Program-made: the position numbers and the translations under genes
Part shown: one piece after another, positions 1-9,612 of the stretch
Layout of the letters: every line of letters starts with the position of its first letter
Numbering within the stretch: position 1 is the stretch's first letter
Source: Pedobacter ginsenosidimutans
GTDB taxonomy: Bacteria; Bacteroidota; Bacteroidia; Sphingobacteriales; Sphingobacteriaceae
Reading direction: 5' to 3'
Assembly: GCF_001442625.1 (NCBI RefSeq)
Contig: NZ_LMZQ01000017.1
Location: 31,774-95,773, forward strand
Length of the DNA: 64,000 bases
Notes under the pieces: generated by a model
What the model saw: the letters and a program-made list of their open reading frames with translations, nothing else
Told to the model about the DNA's origin: nothing
The model's database searches: none

Positions 1-1608
1 GAATTGTCAAAGATCCTCGAAATCTCCGAAACAGCTTCTTTTTTGAATGCTTATGGATCTTACACACTTTTTGCACCAAGCAACGAGGCCATTAAAGCTT
101 ATCTGCAAACCAAAGGGAAAAGTGCTGTAGCCGATGTTTCTGCTGCCGATTGGAAGAGTTTCATCCGTTTACATCTGCTTGAAGATTCTATACCCACATC
201 GAGGTTTACCGATGGTAAGCTTTTCAATTTAACCATGTACGGTCAATATTTAACCACTTCTTCCGAGCTGATTTCGGGAGTGACGAAAATCCGTATCAAC
301 AGGCAGGCAAGTGTAATCCAGCCTAATATTTCAGTAGGGAATGGTTTGATCCACAGTATCGATCATGTATTAACTCCGGCTACTTTAACCGTTGCGCAAA
401 CCGTTGCCGCAAATCCTGATTATTCGATTTTTACCGAAGCGCTCCGGGAAAGTGGTCTGTATGATAAACTGAACATCCTTCCTGCCAATAATCCAGACGA
501 AAAGCAGAAATTTTTGACGGTAATTCCTGAAAGTAATGCCACACTCGCTGCAGCAGGCATTAACAGTTATGCGGCTTTAAAAGCCAAATATTCGGCTACG
601 GGAAATGTAACACAGCCAACAGATGGTTTACAGCTTTTTTTAAACTATCACATTTTATATGATGCCAAGTATTTAGCCGATATCATTACCGCCAGTGCGC
701 ACAATACTTTAGCACCTTTGGAGGTTTTAACCTCAAAGCTTTCTGGCGAAACCGTATTGATGAATGATGATACCTTTAATGGCGTTTACGAACCTGGTTT
801 TTCACTCCTTCGCGATAAAAGTGATGTTACGGCCAGCAATGGTGTAGTACATCAGCCTTCTGCACATTTCGATATTAAAGTACGCGCACCATTCAGGGTT
901 GATTTTGATGTTTGTGCTTTTCCCGAAATGTTGAAGAATACACAGTATTATAAAAAGAACAATTATTTCTTTACCGGCGATGAGGCCGCTGCTTTAACCG
1001 AAATTAAATTCTCGGGAAGAGAAGAAGGAAAAGATCCAACCAAATCGCTGATTTATAGATACGGCAGTGGCGGAACTTCGACCAACTCGTACAACAAAGA
1101 TATTTTAGTTATCCCGCTGGCTACCGGTGGAACATCAAATACCTCAGAATGGGTGGAATTTAGAACGCCGTTGCTGATTAAAGGAAAATATAAAATCTGG
1201 GTATGTATTTATGCACAGGCCGAATCGAATACCACTACCGAGGTTCAGGCCAGTATTGGTTTGGATGGCACTACTGATAGAGCTCCTTTATCAAATTCGC
1301 GCATTTTAAACTTTACGGTAAAACGTCCGGGAATAAACAAAGTAGTAAATGGGGTAACGGTGATTGATGCTGATGCAGAAGAAGCTGTAGGTTTTAAAAC
1401 CTATATGTCGAGTACGGCAGGCGCACAGATTGGAAAATTAATGGGCATTGCAGATTTACCACAAACAGGCCGTTATTGGTTACGTTTAAAAGCCATAAAC
1501 GGCTCGCAGGCCACCAATAATGTCGATATGATTCACATTATTCCGGTTAACGACGACCAGCAATACTGGAAATACAATGTTGATGGATCTAAAATACTAA
1601 GGCCATAA
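1..1608 (+). CDS. Fasciclin (FAS1) domain surface protein, 5' end outside the window
   Basis: The reading frame is open from base 1, so the true start lies upstream; the TTG at position 4 is not a convincing start. The visible 535 codons hold two FAS1-like segments. The first is marked by LFAPSNEAIKAYL near residues 23-35 and a closing NGLIHSIDHVL. The second runs to about residue 290 and ends in NGVVHQP. A C-terminal region of roughly 240 residues follows that I do not recognise; it is beta-rich in appearance and may bind ligand. FAS1 domains are known adhesion or binding modules in secreted proteins. The gene precedes a second fasciclin gene and a SusC/SusD pair on the same strand, so it is probably an accessory surface protein of that glycan uptake system. 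Function beyond that is inference. Confidence 0.8.
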   Translation, partial: ELSKILEISETASFLNAYGSYTLFAPSNEAIKAYLQTKGKSAVADVSAADWKSFIRLHLLEDSIPTSRFTDGKLFNLTMYGQYLTTSSELISGVTKIRINRQASVIQPNISVGNGLIHSIDHVLTPATLTVAQTVAANPDYSIFTEALRESGLYDKLNILPANNPDEKQKFLTVIPESNATLAAAGINSYAALKAKYSATGNVTQPTDGLQLFLNYHILYDAKYLADIITASAHNTLAPLEVLTSKLSGETVLMNDDTFNGVYEPGFSLLRDKSDVTASNGVVHQPSAHFDIKVRAPFRVDFDVCAFPEMLKNTQYYKKNNYFFTGDEAAALTEIKFSGREEGKDPTKSLIYRYGSGGTSTNSYNKDILVIPLATGGTSNTSEWVEFRTPLLIKGKYKIWVCIYAQAESNTTTEVQASIGLDGTTDRAPLSNSRILNFTVKRPGINKVVNGVTVIDADAEEAVGFKTYMSSTAGAQIGKLMGIADLPQTGRYWLRLKAINGSQATNNVDMIHIIPVNDDQQYWKYNVDGSKILRP

Positions 1609-1663
1609 TGAAAATACCACAATGTCTACTGCGATTGCTTAAGAGAAGATAATAAAAAATATT

Positions 1664-1742
1664 GTCATCCTGAGCTTGTCGAAGGACAGATGCCTTTTGT
1701 TTTGGACTATTGAGAAGTCTTCGACAAGCTCAGACTGACAAC
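1664..1742. repeat. Intergenic inverted repeat (REP-like)
   Basis: Between the two fasciclin genes the arms TGAGCTTGTCGAAG (1671-1684) and CTTCGACAAGCTCA (1719-1732) are perfectly complementary, flanked by GTCATCC on one side and GACTGACAAC on the other. The 34-base loop is not coding. This is the shape of the short palindromic repeats scattered through many Bacteroidota genomes. As RNA it would form a 14-bp stem and could end or stabilise the upstream transcript. Confidence 0.75.
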
Positions 1743-1802
1743 GATTATGATCCTCCCCATAAGAGAGGAATTAAATAAAATTTAAAAATTATACCAACCG
1801 AA

Positions 1803-3305
1803 ATGATTGATTTTAAACCAGGATATTTTGTTTTGCTATTTCTATACACCTGTTTAGCCTTTGCTGGCTGTAAGGATGCATGGAAAGACCACACAGAGAT
1901 CAATATCGAAAGATTAGACCGGACCCTTTTTGAGCAGATCAGTAACGATGCCAACCTGAGTACTTTTACTTCATATGTGGTAAAAACAGGTTACGACGCT
2001 GTGCTGAAATCGTCTAAATCTTTTACGGTATGGGCGCCCAGTAACGAAGCGCTAAAAAGCATAGATCCTACTGTGGTAAATGATACAGCTGCTTTAAAGC
2101 GTCTGGTGGGGAACTATATTGCCAATCAGAGCTATTTTACCACAGCACCAAAGCCATCGCTGGTGATCAGGATGCTAAATGGCAAGAATACCATTTTCAC
2201 CAAAACTACTTTCGAAGAAGCAAATATTAATCAGGCTGATGTTTACGTGAAAAATGGCGTTTTGCATACTATAAATGCCGCATCAATGCCCAAAGCAAAT
2301 GCCTGGGAGTTTTTGCAAAGCCTAAGTACCGCGAGTTTGCAGAAAGATTTCATCAAAAGCCAGGAGCAGGAAGAAGTAGATACCAGCAAAGGTGTTTTGC
2401 TGTACAAAGATCCGGTAACTACAAAAGGCGTTTACCAGGAAGGTACAACCTTTAAAGTAATCAGAAACAGGTATTTTCAACGCATTTCCAATATCAGCAG
2501 CGAAGATAGTTTGATGACGTACATCATTTTAAACAATACTGCTTTTACCGCTGAGCAAAATAAACTGGCTGCCTATAACAAGCATGCCAATGCACTTTAT
2601 GCCGATACCTTAACCAAGTGGAGTGTAGTAAGAGATCTGGTTGTAAATAAGGTATATGGATTAAATGAATTACCCGATTCGCTGACTACCGTTACCGGAG
2701 TGAAAATTCACTTAGATAAAAGCGCAATTGTAGAAACCCGTTTGTTAAGCAATGGTATTGCCTATGTGGTAAATAACATTGGTTATAAACTGATGGAGAA
2801 TAAAATCCCAACGGTTGTTATTCAGGGCGAAATGCCCGATTCGTTACGTGTGCCTGCCAACCCACTGGCGAGGATTAAAAATGATCCACAAGGTAAACGT
2901 TTCACCGATCTGCAAACAGGTAGTATTACCTCTAGTCCGAATCCACTTTATTATTATCGTTACAAATCCACTGTTCATTCAGTGAAGTACGAAGTGTATT
3001 GGAGAGCGATAAACGATATCCTGGTAGCGCCAATTAGCATGAAAGTAGATTTTAATACCAGCAGAAGTTTTGGTAGCGTACTTTTTCCGTTGGCGACTGT
3101 AGGTTACCGTTCCGTACCATCCATAATTGGTTTGGCGCAGGGTAGTGATGCTTACCGCGATGCCTATAAAGAAGTCTATTTAGGCACTTATACTGCTGAT
3201 ACTTATGGAACGCTGTACACTTTTCTGGCTTCATCTTTAGCCGCATCAAGTACCGCACCAACTGCCCTTTCTTTAGATTATATCAAACTAAAACCAGTTA
3301 ACTAA
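1803..3305 (+). CDS. Fasciclin (FAS1) domain lipoprotein
   Basis: This 500-residue protein begins with a signal peptide and a lipobox (FAGC, Cys at residue 22), so it should be a lipoprotein. Residues about 35-165 form a FAS1 domain (VWAPSNEALKSID, then NGVLHTINAASMPK). A second, more diverged FAS1-like part follows, ending near VVNNIGYKLME. The C-terminal 140 residues resemble in layout the tail of the preceding gene and may be a ligand-binding module; I cannot name the family. The stop lies 16 bases before the SusC start, which indicates one operon. Members of this arrangement are often surface-exposed glycan-binding helpers for the SusCD complex, but that role is inferred from position. 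Confidence 0.8.
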   Translation: MIDFKPGYFVLLFLYTCLAFAGCKDAWKDHTEINIERLDRTLFEQISNDANLSTFTSYVVKTGYDAVLKSSKSFTVWAPSNEALKSIDPTVVNDTAALKRLVGNYIANQSYFTTAPKPSLVIRMLNGKNTIFTKTTFEEANINQADVYVKNGVLHTINAASMPKANAWEFLQSLSTASLQKDFIKSQEQEEVDTSKGVLLYKDPVTTKGVYQEGTTFKVIRNRYFQRISNISSEDSLMTYIILNNTAFTAEQNKLAAYNKHANALYADTLTKWSVVRDLVVNKVYGLNELPDSLTTVTGVKIHLDKSAIVETRLLSNGIAYVVNNIGYKLMENKIPTVVIQGEMPDSLRVPANPLARIKNDPQGKRFTDLQTGSITSSPNPLYYYRYKSTVHSVKYEVYWRAINDILVAPISMKVDFNTSRSFGSVLFPLATVGYRSVPSIIGLAQGSDAYRDAYKEVYLGTYTADTYGTLYTFLASSLAASSTAPTALSLDYIKLKPVN

Positions 3306-3321
3306 GCCCTTAAAAGAATTT

Positions 3322-6300
3322 ATGTACAACTATACAAAAACGGTTATCAAAGGAATTTTACCGTGCTTATTGTTCTTTGCACTGAACAACTCTTTGTTGG
3401 CTCAAGAGAAAGATTCGGTAAGCACCACGGTAATCAAATTTAAAAGGCCTACCGGACCGCAGGTGAGTGGTGTGGTAATTGGCGCATCGAGTAAAAAGCC
3501 ATTGCCGGGTATCAGCGTTTCGGTAACAGGTTATGCTGCTGCACTTACAGATGAAAAGGGAAATTTTAAAATCGGTGTACCCAATTACAATGCAGTGCTG
3601 GTGATTTCGGGTCAAGGTTATCAATCTAAAGAAGAAGCACTTAAAGGGCGCAAAACGATCAGCAAGATTGCCTTGTTCGAAGAACGTTACGTTTCGGTAT
3701 ACGATGCTGCAGTATTGCCATTTGGCACTGCTTTAAAGAACCGCACACCTTACTCGGCTAGCACGGTAAACCTGAACGGAAGCTGGGAGCGTAGCAACGA
3801 AACACCAGATTCTTATTTGCAGGGAAAAATTGCCGGATTAGAGGTGCTTAGAAGATCAGGCACACCAGATATTGGTGCCGATCTTTACTTGCGCGGGTAT
3901 AATTCTTTATATGCGGCTAACCAACCCCTAATTGTGGTTGATGGTGTAATTTATGATGTAAATACGTATGGGAGCTCCATTATCGCTGGTCACCAAAATA
4001 ACAGGTTAGCTAACATCGACCTTAAAGACATTGACAATATTACCCTCATTAAAGATGGTGCATCGGTATATGGAACCAAAGGTGCTAACGGTGTATTAAT
4101 GATTACCACTGGCCGGGCTAAAGATGTGGCCACTCGATTGGATTTTTCGGCATATGGAGGTTACAATGGTACAGTAAGTCTTTTACCTGTAATGGAAGCC
4201 GATAATTACCGCATTTTCTTATCTGATCTGCTTAAAACCAAACCGGGTATGACCGATGCGCTGATTAAAGCAGAACCTTATATGAATGATAATCCGAATC
4301 CTGCTTATTACAATTATCATCAGAATATTAACTGGCAGGATCAGGTAATGAGCAGCGGCATCAGTCAGAACTATTACCTGAAAGTAACCGGAGGCGATGA
4401 TATTGCTACTTATGCTTTATCTCTCGGCTACCTGAATAACGATGGTTTAACCGATAGTACCAATTTAACCCGTTACCAAACCCGTTTTAATGCCAATCTG
4501 AATCTTTCGGCTAAATTAAAATCGCAGGTAAACCTCGCCTTTACCCGTAGCGAGCAGAACTTAAGAGATCAGGGACAGGCTTATGCCACCAACCCCTTAT
4601 ACCTGGCATTGGTTAAAGCACCTTTCCTTTCTCCTTTTGAGCTGTCAGAAACTGGTGTTCAATCGCCAAACCTTGCCGATACCGACATATTTGGTACAAG
4701 TAACCCCAGCGCAGCGATTAAAAACATCCAGGCACTTAACCGCAGTTACCGTTTTTCAGGTTCCGTCGGGTTTAATTATGAGTTCAATAAAACTTTTAAA
4801 GCCAATGCGCTCGTAGGTATTACGTACGATAAAGTGCGCGAAAACTATTTTACACCCATGTTGGGTATTGCCCCGGTTTTATTGCCCACCGCAGTTGGTT
4901 ACAATAAGGCTGCAGCAGGTGTACAGCGTTTGTTTACGGTAAATACTGATACTTGGGTGTCATACAATAAAGATTTAAATGAGGTAAGTAAATTAAGTGC
5001 AAACTTAGGCTTCAGGTTGCAGCACAGCAGTGCCGAAGTAGATAACGGCGCTAGTTTTAATACGGCCAGTGATGATTTCGTGACATTGGGCGGTACGCAA
5101 AGTACGCTACGTGTGGTAGGTGGGTCTTTGGGTAAATGGAACTGGTTGAACAACTATTTTAATGTGAATTACGAAGCTTACAATAAGTACTTCGTATCGT
5201 TCAATATAGCCGCCGATGCTTCTTCGCGTTTTGGTAAAGATATACCCGACGTACTGAATTTTAATGGCGTAAAAATGGCTTTGATGCCATCTGTTGCAGC
5301 CTCATGGCTGATCTCGTCAGAAAGTTTTATGGCTAATAACAACTTTATAGAAAGTCTGAAACTGCGGGCCAGTTATGGCTTAACCGGCAATGATGATATT
5401 GGCAACTATACAGCCAAATCGTACTATGTATCGCAGAATTTTTTAGGCCGGCAGGGATTGGTTAGGGGAAATATTGGCAATACTGCCCTAAAATGGGAGC
5501 GTAATGCCAAATTAAATGTTGGAGTGGATGCTTCCTTTTTGAAGGAAAGATTAAACATCAGCTTAGATCTTTACCAGAACAAGATTAGCGACATGCTGAT
5601 TTACGAACCGTTGTTAACTTCAACAGGCTTCAGTTATGCCGTAAGTAATGGCGGTAGCATGAGCAATAGCGGTTTAGAACTTTCAATAAACGGTAGATTG
5701 ATAAATCAAACGGATCTGAAATGGGACATGGGCCTTACGTATAGTTTAAACCGGAATAAGATTAGCCAGTTGGGTGGAAACGATCAGTTACTTACACAAT
5801 ATAGTGGAGCTACCATTATCACTCAGATCGGTGATGCAGCCAATTTATTCTATGGTTATAAAAGCAATGGGGTATATACTTCAGCTGCTGAAGCTGTTGC
5901 TTCGGGCCTGAGCAATAAAACTGCCGACGGTGCTTTTATTCCTTTTCAGGGAGGAGATATGAAGTTTGCCGACCTGAATGGTGATAAAGTTATTGATGAG
6001 CGAGATCGCCAGGTGATCGGTAATCCAAATCCTGATTTTGTTGGCGCATATAGCAACAAACTGAGTTACAAACGCTGGTCGTTAGATGCTCTTTTCACTT
6101 TTAGTTATGGCAACGAGATCTACAACAGTACACGTGCCATTTTAGAAAACATGAACGGTTACAATAACCAAAGCCCTGCGGCAGTAAACCGTTGGCGTGT
6201 TGATGGACAGGCAACCGATGTGCCACGTGCTTCGTGGGGAGATCCATCGCGTAATAGCCGCTTTTCTGACCGTTGGATCGAAGACGGTTCTTACCTGAAA

Positions 6301-6519
6301 CTGAGAACAATATCATTAAGCTATAATGTGCCTATAAAAGCCAGTTTTATCCGTTCGGCAACCGTTTATGCCATTGCCAATAATGTATTTACCGTGACTA
6401 ATTATCTGGGTTACGACCCTGAGTTTAGTGCCGGAAGCAGCGTATTTGCCCGAGGCGTAGATATAGGTTTAGAACCCAGCTTTAGATCGATGTTCCTGGG
6501 TGTTAGAATCGGTTTGTAA
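3322..6519 (+). CDS. SusC/RagA-type TonB-linked outer membrane transporter
   Basis: The 1065-residue protein has a signal peptide ending near LLAQ. A carboxypeptidase-regulatory-like domain follows (residues about 47-110, SGVVIGASSKKPLPGISVSV and DEKGNFKI). Next comes a SusC-type plug (LRGYNSLYAANQPLIVVDG, then KDGASVYGTKGANGVLMITT) and a long 22-strand barrel region ending in an aromatic-containing C-terminus (FLGVRIGL). It imports oligosaccharides or other large nutrients across the outer membrane using TonB energy, together with the SusD encoded 20 bases downstream. It is more diverged from the other SusC proteins here: the stretch between the regulatory domain and the plug lacks the usual VVVGYG-type TonB-box motif and instead reads VSVYDAAVLPFG. 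No STN domain is present, so it is not expected to signal to an anti-sigma factor. Confidence 0.93.
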   Translation: MYNYTKTVIKGILPCLLFFALNNSLLAQEKDSVSTTVIKFKRPTGPQVSGVVIGASSKKPLPGISVSVTGYAAALTDEKGNFKIGVPNYNAVLVISGQGYQSKEEALKGRKTISKIALFEERYVSVYDAAVLPFGTALKNRTPYSASTVNLNGSWERSNETPDSYLQGKIAGLEVLRRSGTPDIGADLYLRGYNSLYAANQPLIVVDGVIYDVNTYGSSIIAGHQNNRLANIDLKDIDNITLIKDGASVYGTKGANGVLMITTGRAKDVATRLDFSAYGGYNGTVSLLPVMEADNYRIFLSDLLKTKPGMTDALIKAEPYMNDNPNPAYYNYHQNINWQDQVMSSGISQNYYLKVTGGDDIATYALSLGYLNNDGLTDSTNLTRYQTRFNANLNLSAKLKSQVNLAFTRSEQNLRDQGQAYATNPLYLALVKAPFLSPFELSETGVQSPNLADTDIFGTSNPSAAIKNIQALNRSYRFSGSVGFNYEFNKTFKANALVGITYDKVRENYFTPMLGIAPVLLPTAVGYNKAAAGVQRLFTVNTDTWVSYNKDLNEVSKLSANLGFRLQHSSAEVDNGASFNTASDDFVTLGGTQSTLRVVGGSLGKWNWLNNYFNVNYEAYNKYFVSFNIAADASSRFGKDIPDVLNFNGVKMALMPSVAASWLISSESFMANNNFIESLKLRASYGLTGNDDIGNYTAKSYYVSQNFLGRQGLVRGNIGNTALKWERNAKLNVGVDASFLKERLNISLDLYQNKISDMLIYEPLLTSTGFSYAVSNGGSMSNSGLELSINGRLINQTDLKWDMGLTYSLNRNKISQLGGNDQLLTQYSGATIITQIGDAANLFYGYKSNGVYTSAAEAVASGLSNKTADGAFIPFQGGDMKFADLNGDKVIDERDRQVIGNPNPDFVGAYSNKLSYKRWSLDALFTFSYGNEIYNSTRAILENMNGYNNQSPAAVNRWRVDGQATDVPRASWGDPSRNSRFSDRWIEDGSYLKLRTISLSYNVPIKASFIRSATVYAIANNVFTVTNYLGYDPEFSAGSSVFARGVDIGLEPSFRSMFLGVRIGL

Positions 6520-6539
6520 CCTTTAAAGAAAATATTGAG

Positions 6540-8252
6540 ATGAATAAGAATTTATATATCACCATTACCAGCTGTTTATTATTTGTGCTGGTATTGAGCA
6601 GCATCCTGTCCTGCAAAAAGGCATTCGATATTGAGCCAGAAGATGCCTTAGAAGCTTCGCAAACCTATAGAAATGTGTACGATGCCGATGCAGCCGTGCT
6701 GGGTATTTATGGTAAATTTGTGAAGCTTGCCGATAAATACATGCTCTTGAACGAGTTGCGTGGCGATTTGCTGGATGTAACCTCCAATGCCAATAATTAT
6801 TTAAAACAGCTGGGCACGCAAACCGTTGCAGCCGATAATCCTTATGCCGATCCAAAACCTTTTTATGAAGTAATTATCAACTGTAACGATGCCCTGAAGA
6901 ACTTCAACATCATGCGGGAGAAAAAGCTGTTGGATAATACCCAATATTACCAACGTTATACCGATATCCTATTTCTGCGCAGCTGGTTATACCTGCAATT
7001 GGGTATCCATTATGGTACTGTACCTTATGTAACCGATGCCTTAACCACCATCGCCGACCTGCAGGATGAAAGCAAGTTTCCTAAACTCTCTTTTGAAGAT
7101 CTGTTAAGTCGCCTAATAGCTGAAACAGAAGCTACGCCGAGAGAATATTTAAACCAGAATACTTCAGCTGCAAGTCCAACGCTCATTTTGCCAATGGATG
7201 TGTATATCGTTAAAGATGGTGTTTTTAAATTTTTTATCCAGCGCCGCTCATTTTTAGGCGACCTGAACCTTTGGAAAGGAAATTACCTTAAGGCTGCCGG
7301 TTATTATAAGGATGTAATGGAAACGGGTACCAATTCGAGTACTGGTAGTGATCAGCAGATCGACTTATATGATACCTACCGTGTGGGGGATGACAACTCT
7401 CAGGATCATTCTTTAAAAACTACAGCTGTACTCAACCCATGGACCAAGATTTTTTCTGCACCATTGGCCGATCGTATTGCCAACTGGGAACGGATGTGGA
7501 CATTACCTTTTAGCAGCAACTTTTCACCGGGCAATCCATTGTTTACACTGTTTTCTAAATCAGGCGATTATCTGGTCAAACCATCCAGCTTATCAATCCG
7601 CAACTGGAACAACCAGATCCGTACAGATGGAAGTTTAACCGATAGAAGAGGTTTAGATATGTCGTACCGTTTGGTGAATGGTATTGAACCTGAGGTATTA
7701 AAATATTCGCAGAATTATAGCCTGAGCACGCCTTTTGATAAAACAGGGGTTTGGGTGATTTACCGTGCTGCTGTTTTACACCTGCGTTATGCAGAGGCGG
7801 CCAACCGGTTAGATCGACGGGTTTTGGCTGGTGCTCTGGTAAACAGTGGGATTAAAGCTGCTTTTGGTACCAAAGCACTTTATAATGGCGTACCTGATAG
7901 CTATCCCTTTGATTTTAATGGCGATGGAGGAACCATCAGGGGCAACTGGTACCGCAATTCGGGCATCAGGGGGCGTGCTGTAAACCAGGATTACCCAATC
8001 ACTGTAGCCAATACAGTTTTAGAAGTAGAGGACCGTATTATGCAGGAAGAAGCCTTAGAAACTGCATTTGAAGGCTACCGCTGGCAAGATCTGTTGCGCA
8101 TCGCTTTGCGCAGGCAATCTACCGATCCCAATTACCTGGCTGATAAAATAGCAGCTAAGTTCGAAGCCGCAGGCGATGGCGCATCCGCCTCCCTGGTACG
8201 CTCGCGCCTGGCCAATAAAGAAAACTGGTATTTACCCTTTAAATTAAAATAA
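6540..8252 (+). CDS. SusD/RagB-type nutrient-binding lipoprotein
   Basis: This 570-residue protein starts with a signal peptide and lipobox (SILSC, Cys at about residue 25). It is followed by the typical SusD opening, with a KKAFDIEPEDAL segment and then helical TPR-like stretches (for example DILFLRSWLYLQLGIHYGTVPYV). The C-terminal part has the conserved RIMQEEALETAFEGYRWQDLLRIA block and a final NWYLPF segment. SusD proteins cap the SusC barrel at the cell surface and deliver the ligand. The gene starts 20 bases after susC. It is followed by secreted carbohydrate enzymes, so the pair probably takes up their breakdown products. The ligand cannot be read from sequence. Confidence 0.92.
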   Translation: MNKNLYITITSCLLFVLVLSSILSCKKAFDIEPEDALEASQTYRNVYDADAAVLGIYGKFVKLADKYMLLNELRGDLLDVTSNANNYLKQLGTQTVAADNPYADPKPFYEVIINCNDALKNFNIMREKKLLDNTQYYQRYTDILFLRSWLYLQLGIHYGTVPYVTDALTTIADLQDESKFPKLSFEDLLSRLIAETEATPREYLNQNTSAASPTLILPMDVYIVKDGVFKFFIQRRSFLGDLNLWKGNYLKAAGYYKDVMETGTNSSTGSDQQIDLYDTYRVGDDNSQDHSLKTTAVLNPWTKIFSAPLADRIANWERMWTLPFSSNFSPGNPLFTLFSKSGDYLVKPSSLSIRNWNNQIRTDGSLTDRRGLDMSYRLVNGIEPEVLKYSQNYSLSTPFDKTGVWVIYRAAVLHLRYAEAANRLDRRVLAGALVNSGIKAAFGTKALYNGVPDSYPFDFNGDGGTIRGNWYRNSGIRGRAVNQDYPITVANTVLEVEDRIMQEEALETAFEGYRWQDLLRIALRRQSTDPNYLADKIAAKFEAAGDGASASLVRSRLANKENWYLPFKLK

Positions 8253-8302
8253 CATCCTACATCATCCTATTATATATATAAATCGCAATTAAAATCTACC
8301 AA

Positions 8303-9607
8303 ATGTTAAATAGAAAGAAACCCGGTCAGTTGATGACCTACCATAGTGTGAAAAAATATTTTAAAAGTTTAGTTAGTATATTGTTTTTAGGCTTAACAGT
8401 GCATATTGCTCAAGCGCAGCAACTGGCTTTTCCAGGAGCGGAGGGCTTTGGCCGTTTTGCCATTGGCGGACGTGGGGGTACGGTATATCATGTAACCAAC
8501 CTGAACGATACCGGTGCCGGCTCTTTTAGGGATGCTGTAAGTAAACCGGGCAGAACGGTTGTGTTTGATGTTTCAGGGGTTATTAAGATCGGTGGCAAAA
8601 TTGCCGTATCGCCAAGAATTACCATAGCCGGACAAACCGCTCCAAAAGAAGGTATCACCATTTACGGCAATAGTGTTTCTTTTAAAGATTCGACCATTGT
8701 GCGCTACATGCGTTTTAGGGGCAGCATTAACATGTCTAAAGGTTCATGCACAGTAGTTGCCGATGATCTGAACGATATTATATTCGACCATGTTTCAATC
8801 GAATGGGGGCGTTGGGATAACCTCCACATTAAAAAAAGCAAAAATGTAACCTTACAATATTGTGTGGTTGCCGAAAGTATCGATCCACAACGTTTTGGTG
8901 CCCTTTTAGAAGTGCCAGAATATGTAACCATGCATCATTGTCTGTTCGCAGGCAACCAGAGCCGTAATCCCAAAGCAAAGGCCAAAATCGAATTTATAAA
9001 CAATGTGGTGTACAACTGGGGTAAAAGTGGTTTTGTAGGCGGACATTCGAGCGCTGATCATTACCAGGATCTCGTAGCTAATTATTTTATCTCCGGACCA
9101 AGTTCTACCGATAGTTTTTTAAGCATGTTCAGCAAAACAGATCATGTTTACCACCGCGATAATTATACCGACCTCAATAAGGACGGAAAACTAAATGGCC
9201 GTCTCATTACTGATGAAGACTTTATCAAAGAAACAGCCACGCTTCTCAAAGAACCCTCACTTCTGCCAAAAAGCAGCGTTAAAATAAGCTCGGCAGCAAA
9301 GGCTTATCAAACAGTTTTGGCAGAAGCGGGTTCTTCATTAAAAAGAGATGCAGTAGATCTCCGTATTATGGGCTATTTAAAAAGTATCGGCACAAAAGGT
9401 GCTATATTTAAAACCGAGGCCGATGCCGGGGGACAACCAGAGACGAAGTTGGTTAAATTAAGCGTAAAGGATGCAGACCAAGACGGGATTCCGGATGGTT
9501 GGGAAAAATCAAAACGCTTAAACCCGACAGATGCTATGGATGCACAGAAAATTAATGCAAATGGCTATAGCAACCTGGAGCAATATTTAAATGATTTAGT
9601 AAAATAA
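8303..9607 (+). CDS. Secreted pectate lyase-like polysaccharide lyase (parallel beta-helix)
   Basis: After a signal peptide that ends at AQAQ, the mature protein begins FPGAEGFGRFAIGGRGG, followed by VYHVTNLNDTGAGSFRDAV, TVVFDVSGVI and ITIAGQTAP. This is the recognisable start of bacterial pectate-lyase-like proteins related to polysaccharide lyase family 1. Residues about 120-280 look like beta-helix rungs (DDIIFDHVSIEWG, HCLFAGNQSRNPK). The last 45 residues carry a calcium-binding-type D-rich segment (DADQDGIPDGWE), common at the end of secreted Bacteroidota lyases. It probably cleaves a uronic-acid-containing glycan such as pectin outside the cytoplasm. Two starts are possible, at 8303 or at the ATG at 8333, which gives a 29-residue signal peptide. 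Exact substrate is uncertain. Confidence 0.85.
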   Translation: MLNRKKPGQLMTYHSVKKYFKSLVSILFLGLTVHIAQAQQLAFPGAEGFGRFAIGGRGGTVYHVTNLNDTGAGSFRDAVSKPGRTVVFDVSGVIKIGGKIAVSPRITIAGQTAPKEGITIYGNSVSFKDSTIVRYMRFRGSINMSKGSCTVVADDLNDIIFDHVSIEWGRWDNLHIKKSKNVTLQYCVVAESIDPQRFGALLEVPEYVTMHHCLFAGNQSRNPKAKAKIEFINNVVYNWGKSGFVGGHSSADHYQDLVANYFISGPSSTDSFLSMFSKTDHVYHRDNYTDLNKDGKLNGRLITDEDFIKETATLLKEPSLLPKSSVKISSAAKAYQTVLAEAGSSLKRDAVDLRIMGYLKSIGTKGAIFKTEADAGGQPETKLVKLSVKDADQDGIPDGWEKSKRLNPTDAMDAQKINANGYSNLEQYLNDLVK

Positions 9608-9612
9608 GCGGT

